From NCBI GenBank assembly GCA_000469685.2, contig LS997565.1:8443005-8507004 (forward strand): a DNA stretch of 64,000 bases, written 5' to 3'. Source of the stretch: Haemonchus contortus (taxonomy: Eukaryota > Nematoda > Chromadorea > Rhabditida > Trichostrongylidae). Made by a program: the position numbers and the translations under genes. The notes beneath the pieces are model-generated. The model saw nothing but the letters and a program-made list of their open reading frames with translations, had not been told where the DNA came from and ran no database searches. This document shows positions 24,445 to 35,637 of the stretch, piece by piece (within the stretch, counting starts at the first letter, position 1; each line of letters begins with the position of its first letter).

Positions 24445-24941
24445 CAGAAGCGCTCAAAAGTATTCGGCCAACTTTAACTCGCCGTAACTTTTTTCCCAGC
24501 GGAGCAAATCACATGAAATTTTGATATGTTTAGCTGAAGCATATTTTACACTATCCACCACTACTTGAGTGCAAAACAGCCATATCCACATACTAAAGGG
24601 GAGGCGTTTGTAGACTGTGCTGGAAGCAAGTTTGTGACGTCTGCAGTTATTCCAACCTTATGTATGTTTTTATTCTCTTCTAGGTTCGACATTAGTGCTC
24701 GTACACTTAAGACCTGGCAAAAAGGAAAGGACTTTTAGAAGGACCACAATTCGTATTTCCAGTTGATTTTTTGTTCAAGCCCTTTTGGATATCTGGAACA
24801 TGATCAGATTCCAGGTTAGTAGTGGTAAATATTCACACTACACATATTGAAATTTCGCTTGATTAGATCCAGTAGGAAAGAAGTTACGACTGAAAATTAT
24901 AATTGAAGAAGCATTTCGCCGAATACTTCTGAACGCTACTG
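24445..24941. mobile_element. Tc1-type nonautonomous foldback element
   Basis: The ends are inverted: CAGAAGCGCTCAAAAGTATT on the left and, read on the other strand, CAGTAGCGTTCAGAAGTATT on the right. Similarity continues inward for roughly 150 bases (CCGTAACTTTTTTCC against TCGTAACTTCTTTCC). CAGT-type termini with AGTATTCGG are typical of Tc1-like elements. TA lies just outside the left end; the right end is followed by GATA, so the duplication is blurred. About 500 bases, no transposase. Confidence 0.65.
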
Positions 24942-25390
24942 GATATTCGAGGACCCTTGTTCAGAAGCTACCGGAAAACCTTCTGGAAAGACGATAAGAG
25001 GGTAGAGTTGGCATTCCAAGAAAAAGTATCTACCATTTCTACATCTTTACATATAATGAGGTGACAGAAGTTCCCAGTGGTATATTGTACAGCGAGACAA
25101 CTAGATAGAAATCGGCGCACGATGTAAACCGATCGAGAATCTTCCTATACCTCATCTGGGAAGGTGGGAATTGTTGTGGGAAGATTAAGCGGTGAACTTT
25201 CCGTTCATAACAGTTGCGCAGCAAAAAGTAGCGAGAGTTCCACAGAAGTGACGGACTTTGCACCCGATTCCCCCGGTCGCACATTTGCACTATCGCAATC
25301 GTCCACTAACGCAGCGGATTCCCACTCGCGGCGAGTGTTGCAAGCGCTGCACAAGAGCCCGCACCCACTTCACAAACATCTGCTCCCACT

Positions 25391-25396
25391 CACGTG
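25391..25396. promoter_or_regulatory. CACGTG E-box upstream of the phosphatase gene
   Basis: A palindromic CACGTG lies 30 bases upstream of the TATA element and 72 bases before the ATG. It could bind a basic helix-loop-helix factor. This is a motif match only. Confidence 0.3.
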
Positions 25397-25425
25397 ACCG
25401 TGCCTATCAGTCTGATAGAGGCACA

Positions 25426-25433
25426 TATATAAA
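25426..25433 (+). promoter_or_regulatory. TATA box of the phosphatase gene
   Basis: TATATAAA lies 35 bases before the ATG at 25468, a spacing nearly identical to that of the secreted-protein gene upstream. This supports the choice of 25468 as the start. Confidence 0.55.
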
Positions 25434-25467
25434 CAGGTATTCTCACTCAGTTGATCAATTTGTCTCA

Positions 25468-28400
25468 ATGGCAGATGGAAAGCGGCTGAGATCCGCCAAG
25501 AGGGTACGTTGTTTCTCACAAAGTATTGTAAGGGCTAGTACAGTAGTGGAGGTAGAACCTCTGCTGTATGGCATCCAAACTTTGAACCACTGCCTGGACA
25601 TACCCCTCCTTTGCTGGCCTTCCACTGTGGAGAGTAAGCTCAGTGCAATGCAAGTTTGTGGGGAAGGCTTCAAAAGATACGTAGGATAGCAGCGCCTTAA
25701 CCATAACCGTTAGGGAGTGGTCGAAGTTCCTCTAGCTCCGTTCTCATAATATACAACCGTCTTCAGGATATCCCCGTCCTCAAATCTTCAGAATCCCAAG
25801 AAAGCAACGACTTCTTCCCTAAGGGTGTGGATTCTGGGCGGTACCTTGAACGAAGTTTCCCCATCTCCAGTATGCCTATATGGCATTGCTTGATAAAAGT
25901 TCGACCTTTCCCTCCACTTACACTTTTGAGACTGCTCCGCCAGAGCATACTTGAAGAAATGGTTATCGATCACCCACACGCAAAAATCGATACCTATTGG
26001 GAAAAACGCGCAGCGATAGAGCGGTCGAGAGTAGCAATCATGGAGTCTGATGCTGAGTCTTGAGTGCTCCGCGGTGGTTCCACTATCGTAAAATCGACCA
26101 CCTGGGAATAGACATTCATAGGCAAAGCTCCTAGAACAGCTGGAAGGAAGCCCTATACCATGCAAAAGTCATGAACTCGTTGATTGTAGAGGTGACCCAT
26201 CTAGCTGATTTGCATATGCTCGAAGGAGAATTCTGGAATATTTGGTATTGTCGGGCGTACACGTCGATGACTTCGTGGTCGTTGATGGAGCTTTACTGCC
26301 ATCCCGCTATGCAAAATCGTTTCATCAGCACCGACTGTAGCATGGAACAAGTGGGCGATAGTATTGACTCACACAACTTGGACATATAAATGGAAACCAC
26401 AGAAGCAGGTTCCTTTGGACTCCTTTTGCGATTCCATGGAAGCCTCTGTAACACTCCAGACCGCCTTCTATAAATAGCACGTCAAAAGTGAACACTGATA
26501 ACGCGCGTAAAATCGATAATCATTTTAATGTACACATAGAAGTGGGCGGTCTGAATAGCGCTGATTGTCTGAACTAATCGGAACTGCTGCCCTAACTTGC
26601 AAAAGGGGGGGGGGGGTGAGAAGGTTAAGGAGATTGTACTAGAGTTCTCTGGCGAATCAACTGTGGATTCATGAATTGTTATTTCAGGGAGGAAAATATG
26701 GTCGAGTTTCTGCTGAAGATGTTGGTTGTTTTAAATTTCATTCTATGAATTTCACAATCTCCTTTACTCCATAAGGGGGGAGAGCGAGATGGCCTCGACG
26801 TGGGCGAGAGGCTAGAGAAAAGAAGTGGAAGCAAAATGCGAGTTTCGTTGGGAGTGTTCAAACGTCATTTCTAAGAGCCTCTCATTCACAGTCATTTAAT
26901 CGTGCCCACCGTCTTCAAGCTTAGTAATAAGCCTTGCGAATTCCGATTTTGAAGGGTCGATGCCTGGGCTATTTAAGGTCGAGAGAGTACGGTAGACTCG
27001 CACTGTCCCCCCCCCCCCCCACCTAGGCACCGCATATAAGCCGTACTACTTCCATCTAAATACTCAATGTACTTTTTAGATTAAACAGCAGACCTCCTCT
27101 TCATCGGATGATACGGTAAGTCCAGTTCAGGTTCCTCGGACAGTAAAAGTTGTCGCCGTCATGCCAATGCTCCCTCAAAAGTGTGTGTTTGTTTGTCGAT
27201 CTTCGGGTTTGTGCGCTTGTATGTTAGTCTCTATATCTGTCTTTCCGCGGAACCTTCCATTATTATGATAAAGGCACTGATATGGGTAACCCACCGCAAA
27301 ATGAGGTGGTAATGGTCAATAGTAAACCAATTAACGACAGATTGGTAAGATATTAGCGATAGCGCTTATACAGCATGAATCCCAACATATACTTCGTCAC
27401 CGTAATCGATCTATCGATTTATGGCATGAGTGAAGTCAATGCCGAGCTTTGCCCACCAGTAGAGCCAAATAAACTGGCAGATGATCCATATACAGAAGTT
27501 TACTCAAGTAGTAACCCCGAACTGGGTTATCGTTGAATAGCATCAGGCAGTACACAGTTCAGCTGAGTGCTAAATACCCTCTATACTTAATACTTGTAGA
27601 GAGGCCTTGGGATATACCTGAGAAGATTGGGTTGTTTTATTGTCGACAAGTATCAAACAGCGCTGGGGCAAGCTCCTTACCCATGTGTTGGAGCTTAAAG
27701 GCACGGTTCACGATAATTTTGGGTAGTACAGACTATGATGAAAAATGGACGACAGGATCAAAAATAGTGCGATGAAGGTGGAGAAACTGCGTGAATCGGT
27801 GTTTCCAATCTGAAAGGCTTCGAAAAACCTTTAAACTGGGGCTGGATGAGAATGAGTTCAGAAAAATGAAGAAGAGTGGGGCGTTCGGACGAGCTATACA
27901 ATGTGTTTCACTGCGTACGTGTGGGTCCTGGTGCGAATAAAAGACAATGGTAAGCAAAAATTCATTCACTTATAAGCATAAGTAAACAAAAAAAAAACCC
28001 TAGTAACAGCAAAACTAGCTCACCTTTCCCAGTCTCTAGGAGTAGGAAATTAAATAAGGATCGCGGCAGCAAGAACAATAACAGAGGAAGAAGAATGGGA
28101 GAAAAACATCGCCTCATCACTCGGCGACAGCTGATTGTGTGTGGGTCCTAGAACGAAAATTTGCAATCTGTATTGTCTCGACACTCGTCTCTGACGTCTG
28201 ACGTGACATCGATGGAGAGGCGGGAAGGCCATTGACGTCCCCGCCCATTGAATTATCGTGAACTGTGCCTTTAAAAGCGTAATCTAATCAGTACTCGTCG
28301 TATTCTTATCCAACTAAAAGTAAAATGCGAGCTTTTTTCAGAAAAGGAGAAACAAGTATGAACCAAGAAGTGTAGGTTCACTGATATTTAGTTTTTTTTT

Positions 28401-31400
28401 CTTTACAACTTAGAGAATTGCCACTTACTCGAACTGCATACACACTTTCTAACCATCCTCAATCTAAGCATTTTAAGAAAGCATCTTTTTTTATTCATAG
28501 TCTCAATATCTACTAGTAACATTTGCGATCAAAGTGTGGAATAGGCCAGGGGAGACACCAGTATGATCACTCAGAGTGGTTATTTCAGGCTGGTGAGATC
28601 AGGAAGTCCAAAACACAAACGGTGAGAAGAGTTTTCATAAAGATCACAAGAGAATAGAAAAGTCATTGGTTCCGTAAGAAAAGTTTGATGCCATATCTAC
28701 TAAAAGAAACGCATCAGCACTTGAACCCCCAGAATGATGCTGCTAGCTCCTACCGATCATCGAAGGGGACGAGGAGGACGTAAGCCAGAAATCACCATTT
28801 TGTAACCATCAACAATCAATCATGCCAGGTGTTAGAAACATGATCTGAATTGCGCTATTCATTCTAGAAGGCCTCAGTAACATAGGGGGTACAGAGCATG
28901 GCAGCCTAATCTACAGGAACGATTTTTAGGTCTATTGAAGTCCTTAAATCAGTATCCATGTGATGACAACTGAGTTATGTCTTTTATCATGTCTTCTGTC
29001 CTATTATTTCCCTTTTTTTCAGGGTACAAGTGGGAAAGACGCCATTTCTACAGGCAAAGCCAGCGAAAAAGAAGCAAGATGGGAATTTGTGAGTGTGCAG
29101 CATGATTTTCAACATCATCAGTATAGTGTCACTTCGATCTGTTACCCGTAAAGTATTTCACGAAGAATGTCTAGCATGTTCTTCGTAAATTATTTGTATT
29201 TTATTAGAACTCACCGAGACCAGAAACGGATGAACTTTCAGTTAGGGATGACAGGTGTTACGGTCGTTCAGTGGTAGATTTATTGGAGCACTGAGCCATA
29301 CATTGCTCGGCTTATATACGGTAGCAATCGTTCCAGGTGTTACAGTACTGACAGGTGTCGTACAAAAACTAACGTCAGATGCCAGCCTAAGAAGAAGTGG
29401 CTAATTCTACATTCCGGCTAAATGAGAAGTTAACTGCATATAGCGTATTGAAGTAGAAAGTCGTGGTTCACCACGGCAACGATTCGACATATGTTCACCT
29501 TCTTGGAAAACAGGGGAAGGGTGGTGATAAGGGTACACTGAACAGCCGAATTTTGCCGAGAGCTCCTTCTAATAACCGTGTCGAAGAGCTTTCTATTCGG
29601 GTAACCATACAATGGATCATATTGCGAACGTAGGGATATTGTACCGTGCCTCCGAAAGCAATGCTCGCACTGTGGTAAAAAGAAAATTTTGAAATTGCCT
29701 ACTGTACAGCATTACTACTTCTTCGCTTTGTTGTTTGATCTGATATCGCTAGTTGGTCCTTCGATCACATGCCATTATAACTGGGAACGTTTTCCATAGC
29801 AAAGTTGTAATGACTGCTACAGGACGAGAAAGATCCAGCCGCAATAGCCAAATCCGTGCAGTCACTAGTGATGAGACTGAAAAAGAGTGGAGCATTGAAG
29901 ACGATTAAAGAAGAATTTATGTATGATTTTTTCCCAATAACCAGTCACATGGAAGGAGCTAGGTGAAGGGCACAGTTCACAATAAAAATGGTTTCTGAGA
30001 AATTTCCCTCTGATGAATCTGTGACGTCCCAGTATACCAGATGTGGCGCTATCAAATCGGTGAACTGCCTAGGGCGTTATAAGGGCTCAGAGATTGTGTC
30101 GTGTGGGTGCCACACCCATTGTGGACGAGTTTAATGGTCTTGTAGGGACTGCATAATCTCAAAGGACTCCCATGTGGGAAATTCAAACAGTTTGTCATGA
30201 CTCATGGTGACAGTGGAAGGCAGTTCTGGACAGTTTCGGATTGATGTAGTCACCTCTTTGCACAAATCAACCACAATAATCTCGTCCGAATACCTTTTAC
30301 CCGCCATGATGATCTCGTACAACCACTAGTTCCACTTATTCGTGTACTGTAATCGCTCCGGAGCCGTGGCCTCATCCTGGTTCAGCATAACACCGTAGCC
30401 AAACACCAATACAACACCTTGAATCAGAGCAGGGTCAAGTTTTCTATCGCTCTTAATCCGTATCAAGAAAGCCAATGCAACAATTTTTGGAAGATACAGG
30501 AATAATTTCTGGTTCACACCCAGCTCAAGGGATAGCTATTTAGCTAATAAATCAGAAAAAAACCTGGAAAGATGTACTCATTGAAACATGGACTCATGGA
30601 CATAAGTTTTTCAGGAGATTAAAGAAATATAACCCTGAAGGCTCAACGAAAGCGTTTAAAGAAAACGAGATGTATAACCGTTATAATGAGATTGAATTAC
30701 TGGATAAAACCAGAGTTATATTGAAAAACAGAGGTGAGAACCATTCACGGTTGGGTAAGTGTCATTGACGTACGAAAGTTCAAAAAGAAACATATAGATT
30801 TAAATAAACCGTCAACTACTGTGCACCGCTGTTACCCTATATCCGCTCCCTCAATTTCCGACTCAACCGTTCATTTCTTGCCACTAAAGCCAGTAGCATA
30901 CAAGTCGGTTCCACGAGGGAAGTTGACGTACGCGTGTGCCGAAGTTCCGACTTTGTCCTATGACTCCTGACTGAATGAGGGTACCATGAGCAACTGGTGC
31001 CAGTACCGGCTATAAAAGCGTCTTCATTGCACTCACTATCATTGTAGCTTTTGGAGTTTGGTACACAGCAGTGTTTTTGTCCGATTTCACTTACTATTCT
31101 CACTTTGTACAGCTTCGGCGGGAGTTTATTTGCTACTAGTAGAGGTGCACTCAGTTAGCTGTATAAATAAATAAATAAATAAGTAAATAAATAAATAAAT
31201 AAATAAATAATATCACACTGTGATAACAATGTGCTGATAGAAAGAGTCACTTGATTGCAAAAAGGAAAAGTGTAGAAATTTAACACTGGAAGAAAAAGCG
31301 GATTGCATAAAGATCGTCATAAGTGTTCCTAAAGCTTAATAAGCAAAGTCGCCGTTCAAAAATTTCGCTACCGTACTCTGTTCCTGTTTTCAGGCAGCGA

Positions 31401-33562
31401 TTATATCCATGCCAGCAGAGTGATGGTAGGCAATAATATGTTCATTTGTACACAAGGACCATTAGACAGTTCTAAAGAGAGCTTTTGGGCTATGGTAATC
31501 CAGGAAAAAGTAAAGGTAAGTTCTTGAGTGCGTACCAATAGTGATCTCCAACAATCAGAATATCTCATATTTCAAAACAGCTAATTGTTATGCTATGCAA
31601 ACTCGTCGAAGATGGAAAAGAGAAATGTGTCGAGTACTTTCCGAGGAACGGAGGTGAAATACATGATAGCTTATATAAATACTCCGTACCTCCATCTTTT
31701 CCAACACACCTAAGCCATTTATTGTTTCATATTCCATGTCAGGTACATCAATAGTTGGATCCTACAAGATTAACGCCTTCGATAGGAAGGTTATATCAGA
31801 TGCTGACGGTGCAACATGTGGGAGATTAGATGTGTTATTCGAAGGGAAAACACATACGGTTTGTTTACTCATAACATAAAAAACAAAAAACATAAACAAA
31901 ACATTCGTATGTATACAATAAGAAGTGAAAAATTATAAAACCCATTCAAGAAAATTACTAATCACAATTCTCTATAAACTAATTGTCACGGCACTCATGG
32001 TCACGAAGAACGGGATACTAAAATACAAAGTTCGCAAACACCATTATTGGTGGGCGTCTTCCCGTTCTTCGCTCCAGTGCATCGGTAACCAACTCTTGAC
32101 CTGGCGTCTACTTCGTTACATCTTAACGCGCTCCCTTGATCGCTGTCTCAGCAGTGCAGTTTCCGTCAGAATAGGGGCTTTTGCTACATCGCTTACCTAA
32201 CCATAAGTCTTGCTGTGTTGGCGAGTTCATTCGACACACGAATTTATGGCCCTTACCACGTCTACGCCGTAGGACAGGCTCCAGCACATCCATTCGAATT
32301 TGACACTTTTAGTGTACGCTTACCACAATAACATTTACCACGCTCCCACACATCTTTGACAAAGTAAAAATCTATGAACAATAGAAGAACTCAATAAATA
32401 CACGGAACGATGTGAGATCAATTACATCAGGGTCACTTCTTCTTAATATGGCACTCCGAATAACCAGCGCTCCTACCGCGGTCCCCTCCTCAATCTATGG
32501 CGAGTTGCATCCGAGGCATCAACGTCTTACCTAGTCTGGGTGTCCATAGCCCTGCTTCACAACGGCGGGGCCCATAAACTTCCTAATCGAAGCGGCAGGC
32601 TGCAGACACCGTACGCATGGAAGGACATGGCAGGAATGAAGAAGATAAAAAATAAGACAGACAGGGTCAGTGCTTAAAAATGATTAACGGTGGCACCAGA
32701 GAAGCCGCCGATTGACTGCCACTTGGAATTGCTCCCGCTCTTTGTTACTTTGCTAATGTACGATGCCTTCCTCGCGGGAACACGATGAGCGAACTACTAG
32801 GCGCCCGATAGAGCCGAACAAAAGGCATGATAAATATTCTCATCGTATTTGAAGCATCCCTTATCCTTTCCATTCGGAACACTGCGTAGTTTCAATACGC
32901 CCTCTCCTCTGCCCGAGGACCAAATCCTTGACATCCAACTCAGCCTCTCAGCCTTCTCACCCCGCCTCGACGGTTCGTAGTGTCCTATTTGAACAGCTCA
33001 CTTTCCCAAAAAAAGTGTTTCAGGCCCATCGTTTCAGGTAGAACATATATGGTACGAAAACTGGGCCGATCACACTGCACCAGAGAATTTCAAAGCAACT
33101 GTTGAACTGATACGGTTAGCACGGAAAAAACGACAAAACGCCCCAGTTATAGTGCACTGTTCAGCAGGTAATCTCTCTGAAGAATGTGCTGCTCCGGGTA
33201 AACTTCCCAGTCTTTATGTTCAGGAGTTGGGCGATCTGGTTGTTTCGTGGCAATTGAAATGGCGGCACATATAGCAGCAACTACTTCATGTTTTAGTATG
33301 GAAATGGTTTTGAAAGCTATACGGGATCAACGCATGCACAGTATTCAAAATGATATGGTAACTACAGTTTATAGTGGACATTTAACTCCACCGACAGAGC
33401 TTAATTTGATACTATCAGCAATATCTCTACGTATATCGTGGTTTCGTTGAGTATCTGATCGATAGAGGTGTCATTAAACGACTTGATGTCTTGAAATTTA
33501 TTAACGATTATGACAATTTGATGAGAAGAAAACGACGAAAGGGTGAGTACCCAAGAAATTAG
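25468..33562 (+). CDS. single-domain protein tyrosine phosphatase
   Basis: Hydrolyses phosphotyrosine, probably in the cytosol or nucleus, as there is no signal peptide or membrane segment. Exons: 25468-25503, 27080-27115, 28342-28371, 29023-29088, 29823-29920, 30615-30733, 31394-31515, 31581-31653, 31743-31858, 33038-33167, 33224-33357, 33419-33562; 367 residues, all phases match. The N-terminus (1-56) is basic and Ser/Thr-rich. The domain (about 90-360) shows YNRYNEIELLDKTRV near 110, SDYIHASRV near 130, TQGPLDSSKESFWAMV near 150, IWYENWADHTAP near 236-247, HCSAGVGRSG at 272-281 (nucleophile Cys273, Arg279) and the Q-loop pair around Gln317/Gln321. The mobile loop reads WAD instead of WPD; the acid Asp243 is kept. 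It resembles the expanded nematode phosphatases, many germline-expressed. The 3' end is uncertain: a strong GTGAGT at 33543 could splice onward instead of ending at 33562. Confidence 0.87.
31163..31211. repeat. (TAAA)n microsatellite
   Basis: About twelve tetranucleotide units with one G interruption, in the intron between the KTRV-encoding exon and the catalytic-core exons of the phosphatase gene. Confidence 0.93.
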
Positions 33563-33673
33563 GGGAACTTTTTTGCTCAACTGCTCCCTGCTTTGGAAAG
33601 TAGGATGAACATGCAGTCAGCGTCATTTAACATTACGTGGGAAGGGCGATGCTCGGAATTTCCCGGGTGTGGT

Positions 33674-33913
33674 GCGTTAGGAACGAAATGGTCGCGTCGC
33701 GGTGAGAGGGGCGTCGCGCGCGAAGGAATGTAGCAGGATGCAGCAGTAGGTAAGAGATAAAAGGATAAAAGTACTAATAGTAGAATTATGCATAAAGTAA
33801 TGATCGCATATCGATTGAGCTGTATGAAGAACGCTAGAGCTGTAATAACGGCGAATGAGTGGTTCGCGACAGCCGCGTGCGGCGAATCGATTACCCAAAA
33901 TCGTTCCTAACGC
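33674..33913. repeat. 240-base inverted-repeat element, copy 1
   Basis: The ends GCGTTAGGAACGA (33674-33686) and TCGTTCCTAACGC (33901-33913) are exact complements. Inside are CG-rich subterminal blocks (GTCGCGTCGCGG and CAGCCGCGTGCGGCG) around an AT-rich core with ATCGATTGAGCTGT and AACGCTAGAGCTG. It aligns end to end with copy 2 in direct orientation. It may be a MITE, or the 3' tail of an RTE LINE. Confidence 0.8.
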
Positions 33914-33956
33914 CCGTCTCCCGAATTTCCCTATACACGCCAGTGCAGTAGGTGAC

Positions 33957-34285
33957 CCGGAATTACAAGCTCTGTCAACGAACGAATATCAGAGATACCG
34001 TTGCCTACGTTAAGGAATCGAAGATTAAATGGGTCGGACACGTCACGCTATAGTCCGTTGGACCGACGTGGTAATTGGCTGGATCTCCAGCGACCTCAAC
34101 ACAACACCAGGAGGACCGACAGCATGGTGATTAGACTTCTTCACGAAACGAAAGGTGTGCTACGCCTGTGCCCCTCTATCGACGATGATCCACTCGACTT
34201 TCCTGACTCGCGGCGAGGACGAATGGAGGAGTCACTACTTCCCACTTGAGGAAGCAGATGATCAAAGGGACGATGGGGTGGTGCA
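33957..34285 (+). pseudogene. RTE-type LINE fragment, ORF C-terminus
   Basis: In one frame 33957-34050 reads VAYVKESKIKWVGHV. After a frameshift the next frame reads RWTDVVIGWI, SSDLNTTPGG, a TGA, then DFFTKRK and DEWRSHYFPLEEADDQRDDG. These match the conserved WxGHV, RWT..V..WIPRD, DFF and DEWRR-W-PLEEIDDQRDD blocks that end the RTE-clade reverse transcriptase ORF. The 5' part is lost. It lies exactly between the two 240-base inverted-repeat elements. Confidence 0.85.
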
Positions 34286-34521
34286 GTTGAATCAAAATTG
34301 TCGCTTCGCGGCGAGAGAGCCGGCGCGCGCGACGGAATGTGGCAGGACGGATCAGCAAGTAAGTAAATACAGGAACAAAAGAATCAACAGTAGAAACATG
34401 CCAGAAATGTTAATCGTATATCGATTGAGCTGTGTTAGGAACGCTAGAGCTGCAACAACGGGGCAACTAGACCGCGACGGCCGCGTGCGGCGGATCGATC
34501 ACACAAAACTGATTCAACTGC
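34283..34521. repeat. 240-base inverted-repeat element, copy 2
   Basis: The ends GCAGTTGAATCA (34283-34294) and TGATTCAACTGC (34510-34521) are exact complements. The interior matches copy 1 (GTCGCTTCGCGGCGAG, ATCGATTGAGCTGTG, AACGCTAGAGCTGCAA, GGCCGCGTGCGGCGGATCG). It begins directly where the RTE coding similarity ends, so it may be the retrotransposon 3' region. Confidence 0.8.
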
Positions 34522-35637
34522 GCGTCTCCCCGGGACGATAGGAGATTTTAAAGGCAGAGTAGGGAGAAAATAAAGAAATAAGGAAAACCCAATGATGGTA
34601 CAGAAAGTTAACAATGATTTAACGAAAATATTAGTAATTAGAAAAGGCAGGAATGAAAAAATGAAAGGTGCAATAAAACTTTTAGGTTTTGGAATTTTTT
34701 CCCACTTCTAATTATTATATCTGTTCACTGCTAAAACAAAAATTCTTTCCAATAATTTTTTGCTTGCGGTCAAACAAGTGATGACCTTTGAAAAAAAATT
34801 TCAAAAAATAAAGAAACTTATGGAAATTTACAAGTTTCCAAGCTCTGTATATTCTCTACAAACTTCGAAATCTCCAAGATTGGCTTTTAGAAGTCTTACG
34901 CAATTGCATATTTCTGAGATTTCAAGAAATTTTGGATCCTAAAACATCTTTTTAAGACGTAGATGAAAGCAAGGGTAAAGAACCCAAAGAAGAGCAGAAG
35001 GCAAAAGCAAAAGATGAAGAATACACGCCATCCGTCTATTTCAATGTTGACTACAAATACTTTTATTAACAGGCTGCCTACTGTATCCACTAAGTATCAT
35101 ACGTGAAATAGAATATAACATATCGAGTTCTATCTTATTACGTGCTTGAATCTTAACGGTCCATATGAGATACTTGAGGAACTGAAAAAATCGCAATAAA
35201 ACGGTTTTCTCTGATTATGTTCACAGACAAATCGAGTCTTTCCTATCGAGGGCAGCTGATATTGCCTGTGAAAGCTTTAACACCCAAGTTGAAAGGCTGC
35301 CTTCAACCTGGGAGCCCTGAACGAAGGGCCTTGATTGGTAAAAAAGAGGTCATTCCATGATAAGGACAGCTTTAAGTAAGCAAAGACAGCAACGCCCACC
35401 TATTTACCTACGCCTTACAGACGACTACTATTCTCCACAAAAAAACAAACAAACAACGCAGTTCCCGGTTTATTTATAAATTGAGCGTATGGAACCTTGC
35501 AGTAGAGAAAGAAAACAAATAAAATATCTAAAAAAAAAAACTCAACAACCATAAAAACATAACAAGTGAGACCGAGTCAATCAAAACGGCAGTGTACATA
35601 GCAAGGATATCAAATAAATAATGAAAAAGAGGTAATT

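Larger units (their letters stand above)
23907..25425. other. intergenic between secreted-protein and phosphatase genes
   Basis: It holds the Tc1-type foldback at 24445-24941 and a small CG-rich block at about 24273-24345 related to the 240-base inverted-repeat elements further on. No exon is supported. Confidence 0.5.
33563..35637. other. intergenic between convergent phosphatase and exosome genes
   Basis: It contains two 240-base inverted-repeat elements around an RTE fragment (33674-34521). The rest (34560-35460) is AT-rich and without features I can support. TTTATT near 35469-35474 is a possible polyadenylation signal for the minus-strand exosome gene. Confidence 0.5.

Noticed and set aside
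33674..34521. CRISPR-like or LTR pair interpretation of the two direct copies
   Set aside because: Two copies only, inverted termini, no LTR TG...CA ends, and a eukaryotic context.
34155..34541. 128-residue frame
   Set aside because: Its first third is the RTE C-terminus and the rest is the inverted-repeat element. It is not a host gene.
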